A stretch of DNA of 64,000 bases from Gaiellaceae bacterium. GTDB taxonomy: Bacteria; Actinomycetota; Thermoleophilia; Gaiellales; Gaiellaceae. Numbering within the stretch: the first letter of the stretch is position 1; each line of letters starts with the position of its first letter. The stretch covers positions 169,496 through 233,495 of the forward strand of contig JAUJMY010000001.1 in assembly GCA_030446625.1 (NCBI GenBank), in the 5' to 3' direction. Shown here one piece after another: positions 50,932 through 59,033 of this stretch. The notes beneath the pieces were generated by a model, which saw nothing but the letters and a program-made list of their open reading frames with translations, ran no database searches and had not been told where the DNA came from. A program made the translations under genes and the position numbers.

Positions 50932-51288
50932 ATGTCCACGATCGACTTCCGCGTCACGTCGGCGCAGCTCGGCGCGAGCACGCGCATCATCTCGCTCGGC
51001 GGCGAGGTCGACCTGCACACGGCCCCACAGCTGAAGGACGCGCTCGACGCGGCGATCGCCGAGGGCGCGCACCGCGTGATCGTCGACTTCGAAGGCGTCT
51101 CCTTCATCGACTCGACGGTCGTGGGAACGCTGCTGAGCGCGCACCGCCGGCTGCGCGCGGACAGGGGCGACCTGATCATCGTGTGCGCCGACAGGCGGAT
51201 CCTGCGCACGTTCGAGGTGACGGGGCTGAGCCGGAAGTTCCGCGTCGCGCCGTCTCTCGCCGACCTGCTCGCGGGGAACGGTCGGTGA
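50932..51288 (+). CDS. STAS-domain anti-sigma factor antagonist
   Basis: 118 residues. IISLGGEVDLHTAPQLKDAL, RVIVDFEGVSFIDSTVVGTLLSA with the phosphorylatable serine in FIDST, and ILRTFEVTGLSRKFRV are the STAS/SpoIIAA hallmarks. It would sequester an anti-sigma kinase; none is encoded here. RBS GAGGAGGG precedes the ATG; overlaps the ANTAR gene by 4 bases. Confidence 0.9.
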   Translation: MSTIDFRVTSAQLGASTRIISLGGEVDLHTAPQLKDALDAAIAEGAHRVIVDFEGVSFIDSTVVGTLLSAHRRLRADRGDLIIVCADRRILRTFEVTGLSRKFRVAPSLADLLAGNGR

Positions 51289-51635
51289 GCGCGGCTCCGG
51301 AGGCGCCCGCGCCGCCGGCGCGCGCCGACGGCGGGATCAGCGCAGACGCAGGCGACCTCGCGCTGCTCACCCGGACGCTGCTCGAGCGCAACCGGCAGCT
51401 CGAGCACGCGCTCGAGTCGCGGATCGTGATCGAGCAGGCGAAGGGCGTGCTCGCCGAGCGGTTCGAGCTCACCACCGACGGAGCATTCGAGGTCCTGCGC
51501 CGCGCGTCCCGGAGCAACCGCGTCCGGCTGCGCGATCTGGCTGCGCGCGTCCTGGCGTCACGCGAGACGCCCGTCGAGATCGGGCTCGACGGCGCGCTCG
51601 CGATCTCACGCCGCTCCGACGGCGCCGCAGCCTAG
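51285..51635 (+). CDS. ANTAR-domain protein without receiver
   Basis: 116 residues. After a disordered, alanine/proline-rich start comes a coiled helix (LTRTLLERNRQLEHALESR) and the ANTAR three-helix part: IVIEQAKGVLAERFELTTDG, AFEVLRRASRSNRVRLRDLA. It should bind RNA hairpins and act in antitermination. Linked to a STAS gene rather than to a sensor kinase, so the signal would come through partner binding. Confidence 0.85.
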   Translation: MSAAPEAPAPPARADGGISADAGDLALLTRTLLERNRQLEHALESRIVIEQAKGVLAERFELTTDGAFEVLRRASRSNRVRLRDLAARVLASRETPVEIGLDGALAISRRSDGAAA

Positions 51636-52738
51636 CGGCGCTCGGTCAGAGCAGGGAGCGCAGCGCGCTCGGCCGCGGCGCCGGCCGCGAGCACGAGCGC
51701 GTCGTCGCCCGGGCGGCCGACGATCTGGAGCGACGCGGGGAGCTCGGCCTCGGCCGCGCCGCACGGGAGCGCGAGCGCCGGCCACCCGAGCACGTTGAAC
51801 GGGAACGTGAACCGGATCAGCGTCTCGCGGACGTCGAGGTCGCCGGGCGCGCCGCGGCCTCTCGGCGGCGCGACGCACGGCAGCGTCGGCGTCAGCAGGA
51901 GGTCGGCGTCCGCGAGCGCGCGCTCGGCCGCCGCGCCGTACGCCTCCCGCTCGGTCGCCGCGCTCGCGACCTCCGCGTCGGAGACCGCGAGGCAGCGCTC
52001 GACCTTCTGCGCGACGTCGTCGCCGTAGAGCTCCGCGTGCTCTGCGTAGAGCTCGCGATGGACGTCCGCGACCTCGCGCATGAACAGCCGCCCGACGCGC
52101 GCCGGGAGGGGGAGCGCGATCTCGCGGCGGCGAGGGAACAGCGACGCGGCCGCCTCGACGCGGGCGCGGACGAGCGGGTCGGCCTGCTCGGTCCACGCGA
52201 CCGCGACGTCCACCGCGTCGAGCGCCACCTCACGCGGCTCGTACCCCGGGGCGAGCGCCTCCAGCGCGTCGCTGCACTCGGTGACGGAGCCGGCCAGCGG
52301 CCCGGCGTGGTCGAACGTCGGCGCGAGAGGGAAGCAGCCCTCGAGCGGGACGAGCCCGTAGGTCGGCTTGAAGCCGACCACGCCGCAGCACGCCGCGGGG
52401 ATCCGGATCGAGCCGCCGCTGTCGGTGCCGAGCGCGACGTCGGCGAGCCCGGCGGCGAGCGCAGCCGCAGAGCCGCCGCTCGACCCGCCCGCGACGCGCC
52501 TGGGCGCGCGCGGGTTGGGCACCGTCCCGAAGTGCGGGTTCTCCGAGGTCGTCCCGTACGCGAACTCGTGCAGGTTGGTCTTCCCGACGTTCGCGTACCC
52601 GGCGTCCTCCAGCCGCCGCACCGCCTCGGCGCTCTCGCGCGGGAGGTGCGCCGCGAAGATCGCCGACCCGTACGTCGTCGTCAGTCCGGCCGTGTCGAAG
52701 AGATCCTTGACCGCGAGCCGCCTCTCGCCAAGTAACAC
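51632..52738 (-). CDS. amidase (amidase signature family)
   Basis: About 368 residues from GTG 52738; the conserved frame continues upstream to 52792 with only a CTG as candidate start. RLAVKDLFDTAG has the catalytic Lys; GKTNLHEFAYGTTSEN; VAGGSSGGSAAALAAGL with the cis-Ser; GTDSGGSIRIPAACCGVVGFKP with the nucleophilic Ser. It is shorter than GatA, and no gatC/gatB lie near, so a stand-alone amide hydrolase with unknown substrate. The end DALVLAAGAAAE is typical. The start region holds the AT-rich palindrome. Confidence 0.85.
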   Translation of the reverse strand: MLLGERRLAVKDLFDTAGLTTTYGSAIFAAHLPRESAEAVRRLEDAGYANVGKTNLHEFAYGTTSENPHFGTVPNPRAPRRVAGGSSGGSAAALAAGLADVALGTDSGGSIRIPAACCGVVGFKPTYGLVPLEGCFPLAPTFDHAGPLAGSVTECSDALEALAPGYEPREVALDAVDVAVAWTEQADPLVRARVEAAASLFPRRREIALPLPARVGRLFMREVADVHRELYAEHAELYGDDVAQKVERCLAVSDAEVASAATEREAYGAAAERALADADLLLTPTLPCVAPPRGRGAPGDLDVRETLIRFTFPFNVLGWPALALPCGAAEAELPASLQIVGRPGDDALVLAAGAAAERAALPALTERR

Positions 52739-52753
52739 GTTGTTACTTGGCGC
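52730..52753. repeat. AT-rich palindrome inside the amidase gene (copy 2)
   Basis: Perfect arms CCAAGTAACA and TGTTACTTGG with a 3-base centre (CGT), at the 5' end of the amidase reading frame. A slightly diverged copy lies in ddl at 8741-8764. Confidence 0.55.
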
Positions 52754-52788
52754 GGGCCGAGCCAGGAAGATCCCGTCGAGCGCGCTCG

Positions 52789-52917
52789 TCAGTCGGCGAC
52801 GGCGAGGTAGACGAACGCCACCAGCACCGTGCCCGCAAACAGGAGCACGAAGAGGCCGAAGAGGGCCCAGCCGAGCAGCATGTTCTTCCGCGCCGTCGCC
52901 GGATCGATCTCGAGCAT
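52789..52917 (-). CDS. 42-residue single-span membrane protein, possible oxidase subunit IV-like peptide
   Basis: Reads MLEIDPATARKNMLLGWALF and then GLFVLLFAGTVLVAFVYLAV plus AD. The ATG follows the ctaB TAG without a gap, and the stop overlaps the amidase frame, so it is translated as part of the oxidase operon. One helix with a charged short N-terminus suits a small cytochrome oxidase accessory subunit. No family is certain. Confidence 0.65.
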   Translation of the reverse strand: MLEIDPATARKNMLLGWALFGLFVLLFAGTVLVAFVYLAVAD

Positions 52918-54160
52918 CTAGATCAGCACCGGGTCGAGGGCCATCGCGACGAAGAGCAGCGCGAGGTACGCGAGCGAGTAGTGGAAGAGGAGCGCGGCCC
53001 GGCGCGGCGTCGTGTCCTGCCGGAGCCGCCACGCGAGCCACACGAACGCGCCCCCGAGCGCGAGCGCGGCGGCTGCGTAGACGAGCCCGAACATCGACCA
53101 CGCGAGCGGGAGCAGCGTGAGCGCGACGAGCCCCAGCGAGTAGAGCAGGATCTGCCGCGTCGTCTCCGCGACACCGCGCACGACGGGGAGCATGGGGACG
53201 CGCGCCGCCGCGTAGTCGCGCTGGATCAGGAGGGCGAGCGCCCAGAAGTGCGGCGGCGTCCAGACGAAGACGACGAGGAAGAGGAAGAGCGCCGGCAGGG
53301 TCAGGTTCCCCGTCGCGGCCGCCCACCCGACGAGCGGCGGCACCGCGCCCGCCGCGCCGCCGATGACGATGTTCTGCGGCGTCGAGCGCTTCAGGCACCG
53401 CGCCCGCCGCGCCGCCGATGACGATGTTCTGCGGCGTCGAGCGCTTCAGCCAGCGCGTGTAGACGAGGACGTAGAAGAGGTTCCCGACGAGGGCGAGCAG
53501 CGCGGTGAGGACGTTCGCGAGCGTCGCGAGCACGACGAAGGAGAACGCCGAGAGCGCGAGCCCGAACTCGAGCGCGCGAGACGCGTGCACCCGCCCCGCC
53601 GCGACGGGGCGCCGCTGCGTCCGCTCGCCCATCAGACGGTCGATGTCGCGGTCGAGCACGTGGTTCAGCGCGCTCGCGCCGCCGCATGCGAGCGCGAGCC
53701 CGGCGAGCAGCGCGCCCAGGTCGCCGAGCGGAGGCACGCGCCCCGTGCCGACGAACATCCCGCACGCGCCCGTCAGGAGCAGCAGCGACATGATCCTCGG
53801 CTTCGTGAGCGTCACGTAGTCGCGCCATGCCCCCCACGGCGCCGGCTCGCCCCGCAGCGCGACCGCCGTCGTCACCACGGCCGCCGCGAGCGCGAGCGCC
53901 GCGAGCGCCACGTGGACGCGCGGCGCCGTGACCAGGGCGGCGGCGCCGAAGCTCGCGAGCGCGAGAGCCGAGGGAACGAGCAGCCGCCGGTGCGCGAGCC
54001 ACGCCGCGACGACGACCGCCGCGAGCGGCGGGAGAGCGACCGCCGACAGCACGCGGTGCGCCAGCCCGAGCTCGCCGCTCGCGACGACGAGCGCGGTCGC
54101 GACGACGCCGGCGAGCGCCGTCAGCCGCAGCCAGGGCCCCGGTCTCACGTCAGCGGACAT
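52918..54160 (-). CDS. ctaB: protoheme IX farnesyltransferase (heme O synthase), broken by a 55-bp tandem duplication
   Basis: UbiA-family enzyme that adds farnesyl to heme B for the oxidase. An N-terminal extension of about 105 residues with three extra helices is followed by the catalytic core: YVTLTKPRIMSLLLLTGA, SALNHVLDRDIDRLMGERTQRRP with the Asp-rich motif, LYTRWLKR-type YVLVYTRWLKRSTPQNIVIGG. There a 55-bp exact direct repeat (53339-53393 = 53394-53448) shifts the frame; removing it continues PPLVGWAAATGNLTLPALFL, VWTPPHFWALALLIQRDY and ends LDPVLI. ATG 54160 overlaps ctaD by 11 bases. Confidence 0.88.
53339..53448. repeat. 55-bp exact tandem duplication within ctaB
   Basis: 53339-53393 is repeated without change at 53394-53448. 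55 is not a multiple of three, so the copy inactivates ctaB unless it is an artefact. Confidence 0.9.
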
Positions 54161-55802
54161 TCCAGCGCTCCGCGAGCCGCCGCCGCACGTCGCGCAGCGG
54201 CCGCGCGCTCGACACGTACGGCACGCGGTCGAAGTTGTGCTGCGGCGGCGGCGAGGTCGTGTACCACTCGAGCGTGTCCGCGAGCCACGGGTCGTTCCCC
54301 GCGCGCCGCCCGCGCCGCCGCGTCAGCACGACGTTGACGAGGAAGACGAGGATCCCGAGCCCCATCACGTAAGAGCCGAGCGTCGAGACGACGTTGTACT
54401 CCGTCCAGCCGTCGCGGTCGGGATACGTGTACACGCGCCGCGGCATCCCGAGCATTCCGAGCATGTGCTGCGGGAAGAACGCGAGGTTGAAGCCGACGAA
54501 CGTGAGCCAGAAGTGGATCTTGCCGAGCCGCTCGTTCAGGAGCCGCCCGAACATCTTGGGCCACCAGTAGTAGAGGCCGGCGAAGATGCCGAGCATCGAG
54601 CCGCCGAAGAGCACGTAGTGCAGGTGCGCCACGACGAAGTACGTGTCGTGCACCTGCCAGTCGAACGGGAACGCGGCGAGGAAGATCCCGGAGATCCCGC
54701 CGATCAGGAAGACGGCGATGAAGCCGAGCGCGAAGAGCATCGGCGTGTCCAGCTGGAGGTTGCCTCGCCAGGTCGTCGCGACCCAGTTGAAGATCTTGAT
54801 CCCGGTCGGGACGGCGATCGTCATCGTCGTGACCATGAACGCCGCGAGCATCCACGTCGGCAGCCCGACCGTGAACATGTGGTGGCCCCAGACGAGCAGC
54901 GCGTAGAAGCCGATGAAGACGGTCGAGAGGACGATCGCGCGGTAGCCGAAGATCGGCTTGCGCGAGAAGACGGGGATGACCTCCGAGATGATCCCGAAGA
55001 CCGGCAGGATCATGATGTACACCTCGGGGTGGCCGAAGAACCAGAAGATGTGCTGGTAGAGGACGACGTCGCCACCCGCCTCCGGGCGGAAGAAGTTCGT
55101 GCCGAACTGGCGGTCGAAGAGCATCAGCGTGATCCCCGCCGAGAGTGCCGGCAGCGCGATGATCAGCAGCCACGAGTAGACGACGACGGTCCAGACGAAG
55201 AGCGGCATGCGCATCCAGGTCATCCCGGCGGTGCGCATGTTCTGGATCGTGACGAGGAAGTTGATCGCGCCCGCGAGCGACGAGATCGTGAGGATGTGGA
55301 GCGAGAGGATCCAGAGGTCCTGGCCGGTCCCCGGCGTCTCCAGGGAGAGCGGCGGATAGCTCGTCCACCCGGCCTTCGGGGCGCCGTACTCGGCGAACCA
55401 GCTCGCGTAGAGGACGATCCCGCCGAACAGGTAGAGCCAGTACGAGAGCGCGTTCAGCCGCGGGAACGCCATGTCGACGGTGCCGATCATCAGCGGCACG
55501 AGGTAGTTCGCGAAGCCCGCAAGGATGGGGACGACGACGAGGAAGATCATCGTCGTGCCGTGCATCGTGAAGATCTCGTTGTACGCGTCGCGCGAGAAGA
55601 TGTCCGCGTCCGGCGTCGCGAGCTGCGTCCGGATCATCAGCGCCAGCACGCCGCCCGCGAGGAAGAAGCCGAGGGCCGTCGCGATGTAGAGGATCCCGAT
55701 CCGCTTGTGGTCGGTCGTCGTGACCCAGCTCGCGACGCGGCCCTGCGTCCACGGGACCGGGTACGGCGCGGCCGCGGGCTCCGCTGCGGCTCGCGCGGTC
55801 AC
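54150..55802 (-). CDS. ctaD: cytochrome c oxidase subunit I (aa3-type)
   Basis: 550 residues, twelve helices. Heme-copper ligands are all visible: MHGTTMIF (heme a), FWFFGHPEVYIMILP with the His-Tyr cross-link pair, WGHHMFTVG (CuB), VVAHLHYVLFGG (heme a/a3). Proton-channel features include NYLVPLMIG. Start: GTG 55802 gives the compact N-terminus; TTG/other starts upstream are possible. It reduces O2 at the membrane. Order ctaC-ctaD-ctaB on the minus strand; no subunit III gene is seen in the window. Confidence 0.96.
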   Translation of the reverse strand: MTARAAAEPAAAPYPVPWTQGRVASWVTTTDHKRIGILYIATALGFFLAGGVLALMIRTQLATPDADIFSRDAYNEIFTMHGTTMIFLVVVPILAGFANYLVPLMIGTVDMAFPRLNALSYWLYLFGGIVLYASWFAEYGAPKAGWTSYPPLSLETPGTGQDLWILSLHILTISSLAGAINFLVTIQNMRTAGMTWMRMPLFVWTVVVYSWLLIIALPALSAGITLMLFDRQFGTNFFRPEAGGDVVLYQHIFWFFGHPEVYIMILPVFGIISEVIPVFSRKPIFGYRAIVLSTVFIGFYALLVWGHHMFTVGLPTWMLAAFMVTTMTIAVPTGIKIFNWVATTWRGNLQLDTPMLFALGFIAVFLIGGISGIFLAAFPFDWQVHDTYFVVAHLHYVLFGGSMLGIFAGLYYWWPKMFGRLLNERLGKIHFWLTFVGFNLAFFPQHMLGMLGMPRRVYTYPDRDGWTEYNVVSTLGSYVMGLGILVFLVNVVLTRRRGRRAGNDPWLADTLEWYTTSPPPQHNFDRVPYVSSARPLRDVRRRLAERWNVR

Positions 55803-55946
55803 GCTGTCGCCCCTCTGCCGCGGGCAGACCAAGCCGCGCTAGGACACAGGGAGCCCGCGTGCTGGTAGCACGTGGTCGACTGAGGACGACGCGCGGCGCC
55901 GTGTCTGCGTGCGGCAGAGTCCGACGTGTGTGGCCGCGCGAGCCGC

Positions 55947-56939
55947 TTAGCCGCCATCGGCGTCGGCCTCCGCGACGTTCTCCTTCAGGTACCGCGTGAG
56001 CGCGCGCATCTGGTGCTCGGTCCACCCCTGGCCGACGGGCGGCATCGCGCCGCGGCCGTTCCGCACGACCGCCTCGACGGCCTCGGCGTCCGCGACGATG
56101 GGATTGCCCTCGAGCGCGGGCCCGACCTCGCCGACGACCTTCGGCCCGTGGCACTTCGCGCAGACGCCGCGCCACTCCTGCTCGCCGAGATCCGACGTCC
56201 CCGCGCGCTGCGCCTCCCCCTCCTGTGCCAGCCACCGTTCGAACTCGTCCCGCGGCACGATCTCGATCGACGCCAGCATCGCGGCGTGTTGCAGGCCGCA
56301 GAACTCAGCGCACTGGCCGCGGTAGATCCCGAGCTTCGAGACCCGGAAGGACGTCTCGTTGATCTGCCCGGGCAGCGCGTCGAACTTCCCGCCGACGGGC
56401 GGCACCCAGAAGCTGTGTTGCACGTCGCCCTTCGGCGCCGTGATCGCGAGCTCCACGACCGCGTCGGCCGGCGCGCGCAGCTTGTCGATCGCGATGACGC
56501 CGTTCTCGTACTCGTACTGCCAGTAGTACTGCCGACCCTCGACGCGCACCTCGAAGTCGCCGCGGTTGCCGGGATTCGCCGAGATGTCGGTGATCCCGGG
56601 CAGCTTGTAGAAGACGAAGCCGGTGGCGATCGTGAGGAGCACGATCGGTACCGCCGTCCACGCGAGCTCGAGCCGCGTGTTGCCGCGGATCTGCGGGCCC
56701 TCGACGGCGCGGTCGCGGCCGCGGCTGCGGAAGCGGACGATGAAGAGGACGAGCGGGATCGTCACGGCCAGGAAGACGAGCCCCGTGAGGCCGGCGATCA
56801 GGTAGTAGATGTCCGTGCTCCGCTCGACGTTCGGGGAGACGGGCGCGACCGGCCGGAGGCCCGTTTCGGCGGACGCCGCGGCGCCGAGCACGAGGGCTGC
56901 GACGGCGACGAGCACGGCGGCGAGCGGCTTCCGGGGCAC
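55947..56939 (-). CDS. ctaC: cytochrome c oxidase subunit II with fused cytochrome c domain (caa3-type)
   Basis: 330 residues. Signal peptide (LAAVLVAVAALVLGAAASA), two helices, then the cupredoxin domain with the CuA site YRGQCAEFCGLQHAAM and the electron-entry aromatic run RQYYWQYEYENG. The C-terminal extension has WRGVCAKCHGPKVVG (CxxCH heme) and GRGAMPPVGQGW with the methionine ligand, marking a caa3 oxidase. The GTG at 56939 starts it. The interval 55803-55946 between ctaC and ctaD contains no gene. Confidence 0.95.
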   Translation of the reverse strand: MPRKPLAAVLVAVAALVLGAAASAETGLRPVAPVSPNVERSTDIYYLIAGLTGLVFLAVTIPLVLFIVRFRSRGRDRAVEGPQIRGNTRLELAWTAVPIVLLTIATGFVFYKLPGITDISANPGNRGDFEVRVEGRQYYWQYEYENGVIAIDKLRAPADAVVELAITAPKGDVQHSFWVPPVGGKFDALPGQINETSFRVSKLGIYRGQCAEFCGLQHAAMLASIEIVPRDEFERWLAQEGEAQRAGTSDLGEQEWRGVCAKCHGPKVVGEVGPALEGNPIVADAEAVEAVVRNGRGAMPPVGQGWTEHQMRALTRYLKENVAEADADGG

Positions 56940-56995
56940 GAGTGGTCATCCTATGGAAGTGCCGGCGCGGCGAGCTACTTCGAGGCGGCTGTCGC

Positions 56996-57283
56996 ATGAG
57001 CGGTGAAGCGGCGCGCGTCGAGCTGCCGGGCGACGTGAGCTCGCCGTTCGAGGTCTACGTGAACGGCGTCCTCCAGCAGCCGGGTCGCGACTACCGCGTC
57101 GAGCCGGGCTCGCTCGTCTTCGAGCGGCCGCTCGAGCGGGAGGGGAGGCTCGGCTTCTGGCGCTGGACGAGCATGTTCCTCGGCATCGCCGGCAGCTACG
57201 GCCGGAACGACTCGGTCGACCTCGTCTACGAGCGCGGCGGCCGCCGCGTCGTCGCGACGGGGCTGCCGATTCGGCGCGGCTGA
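56996..57283 (+). CDS. small hypothetical protein
   Basis: 95 residues, no signal or membrane span. FEVYVNGVLQQPGRDYRVEPGSLVFERPL is a beta-strand-rich motif seen in diverse uncharacterised and phage structural proteins; WRWTSMFLGIAGSYGRNDSVDLVYE follows. Function unknown. Divergent to ctaC, whose start is 57 bases away. Confidence 0.65.
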   Translation: MSGEAARVELPGDVSSPFEVYVNGVLQQPGRDYRVEPGSLVFERPLEREGRLGFWRWTSMFLGIAGSYGRNDSVDLVYERGGRRVVATGLPIRRG

Positions 57284-57302
57284 CGGTGCGAGCGGCGCTT
57301 TG

Positions 57303-57308
57303 TAAGGT
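57303..57308 (+). promoter_or_regulatory. -10 box of the membrane cluster, leaderless
   Basis: TAAGGT, 8 bases before the GTG at 57317; probably drives 57317-62221. Confidence 0.45.
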
Positions 57309-57316
57309 GGCGCTGC

Positions 57317-58189
57317 GTGGCGACGCCGGAACTTCGTCCTCTCTCCGTCGGCGAGATCCTGGACGCCGCGATCAAGATCTACGTCCGGAACGCCGGGACG
57401 TTGTTCAAGATCGTCCTGCTCGTCGTCGCGCCGGCGCAGGCGCTGATCGGGCTCGTCGATCTCTCCCTCACCGAGGGGACGTTTTCCGGTGTCGGCGACG
57501 AGCAGGCGACGAGGGAGGACATCCCGGCGTACATCGGCGGGTTCGCGACGATCCTCGTCGTCTCGATCCTCTCGACGCTGCTCGCGACGGCGTCGTGCTT
57601 CAAGGCGGTCGTCGACGCGTACCTCGGCGGCAGGCCGACGACTGGCGAGTCGCTCCGGTTCGTGGCGAGCCGGCTGCACTCGCTGCTCTGGGTGTTCGTC
57701 CTGATCTTCGTCCTCGGGCTCCTCGCGATGCTCGCGTTCGTGCTGCCGGGGATCTGGCTCTTCGTCTCGTGGGTCGTCGCGGTGCCGGCGCTGCTCGCCG
57801 AGGACGCGCGGGGGATGGACGCGTTGCGCCGCTCGTTCCGGCTCGTTCGCGGCCGCTGGTGGCCGACGTTCGGGATCGTCGTCCTCGGGACGCTGCTGGC
57901 GTCGATCGTGAGCGGCGTCGTGGGCGGCGTGGTCGGCGTCCTCGGCTTCGCGGTCCAGAGCGACGCGGCCGTATTCCTCGTCGACTTCCTCGGCGGCACG
58001 CTCGGCGCGCTCATCACGACGCCGTTCACCGCAGCGTTCATCACCGTGCTCTACGTCGACCTGCGGGTGCGCAAGGAGGCGTTCGACCTCCAGCTGCTCG
58101 CGGACCGGATCGGGCGCGAGCCCGCGCTTTCGGAGGGCGGCATCGGGCTCGCGCCGCACGCCGCGCCCGAGCAACAGCCCGATGCGTAA
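57317..58189 (+). CDS. multi-pass membrane protein (GDPD membrane-domain/DUF7544-like)
   Basis: 290 residues. LRPLSVGEILDAAIKIYVRN is the amphipathic N-terminal motif of this broad family; about six helices follow, with a VPALLAEDARGMDALRRSFRLVRGRWW loop spread over 57780-57860 that is typical too. No catalytic residues seen. It leads an operon with DUF4129, DUF4350, MoxR and DUF58 genes, overlapping the next gene by 8 bases. Confidence 0.8.
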   Translation: MATPELRPLSVGEILDAAIKIYVRNAGTLFKIVLLVVAPAQALIGLVDLSLTEGTFSGVGDEQATREDIPAYIGGFATILVVSILSTLLATASCFKAVVDAYLGGRPTTGESLRFVASRLHSLLWVFVLIFVLGLLAMLAFVLPGIWLFVSWVVAVPALLAEDARGMDALRRSFRLVRGRWWPTFGIVVLGTLLASIVSGVVGGVVGVLGFAVQSDAAVFLVDFLGGTLGALITTPFTAAFITVLYVDLRVRKEAFDLQLLADRIGREPALSEGGIGLAPHAAPEQQPDA

Positions 58190-59033
58190 CGCCGTCGCGG
58201 CCGCGTGCGCGCTCTCCCTCGTCGCCGGCGTCGGGACGGCGCGGGCGGACGACGTGCGGCAGACGGAGCTCGAGCAGCTCGCGGCCGGCGCGGCGGGCGG
58301 CGCGCAGGCGCTCGAGCGCCTGCGCCGCGTCGACTCCGTCGACGGGAAGCCCGTCGACATCGAGCAGGCGTTCCGCGGCGCGGACGGCGCGGAGCTCCGA
58401 GCGCGGCTGGAGGTTCTCGCGCAGGGCGGTCGCGAGCGCAGCGTCGACGCGGCGGCGGCGCGCGCTCGCGCGGCCGGCATCCTGGCCGAGTCGCGCTTCC
58501 ACCGCAGCGAGCTGCCGCGCCCGCTGCGCGGCGTCCTGCACTGGATCGGCGAGCGCGTCCGGCCGCTCGGCCGGCCGTTCGCCTGGCTCGCCGATCGCAT
58601 CCCGGGCGGCAGCCGCACGCTGTGGACGGCACTCGCCGCTGTCGTGATCGCGACGGCGGTTTTGGTCACGCTCCTGCTCGCGCGGCGCCGTGTCGCACGG
58701 CACGCAGGCGCGCCGGGTGCGCCGCGCTCGCGGGTCGCCACCGCGCGGCAGCTCGAGCGCGCGGCCGACGAGGCGGAGCGGAACGGCGACCTCGAGCAGG
58801 CGCTGCGCCTCCGGTTCCGCGCGGGGCTGCTCAGGCTGGAAGAGCAGAAGGTGCTTCGCTACCGCGAGTCGCTGACGACCCGCGAGGTCGCAAGTCGCGT
58901 GCGCTCGCGCGAGTTCGAGGCGCTCGCACGCGTCTTCGACGAGGTCGTCTACGGCGGGCGGCGCGCGAGTCGCGACGACGTGGCGGCGGCGCGCGCGGGG
59001 TGGCCGCGCGTCGTCGCGGAGGCGGCGGCGTGA
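58182..59033 (+). CDS. DUF4129 domain membrane protein
   Basis: 283 residues. Signal-like start (AVAAACALSLVAGVGTARA), a helical outer part, one membrane helix (LWTALAAVVIATAVLVTLLLA), then a cytosolic DUF4129 domain: ERAADEAERNGDLEQALRLR, FRAGLLRLEEQ, SLTTREVASRV, FDEVVYGGR. Such proteins accompany MoxR/DUF58 systems. ATG lies within the previous gene; GTGA overlap with the next. Confidence 0.85.
   Translation: MRNAVAAACALSLVAGVGTARADDVRQTELEQLAAGAAGGAQALERLRRVDSVDGKPVDIEQAFRGADGAELRARLEVLAQGGRERSVDAAAARARAAGILAESRFHRSELPRPLRGVLHWIGERVRPLGRPFAWLADRIPGGSRTLWTALAAVVIATAVLVTLLLARRRVARHAGAPGAPRSRVATARQLERAADEAERNGDLEQALRLRFRAGLLRLEEQKVLRYRESLTTREVASRVRSREFEALARVFDEVVYGGRRASRDDVAAARAGWPRVVAEAAA

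Noticed and set aside
51632-54160. 842-residue fusion of heme O synthase and amidase
   Set aside because: Created by the 55-bp duplication; the two families are never fused and each has its own ends.
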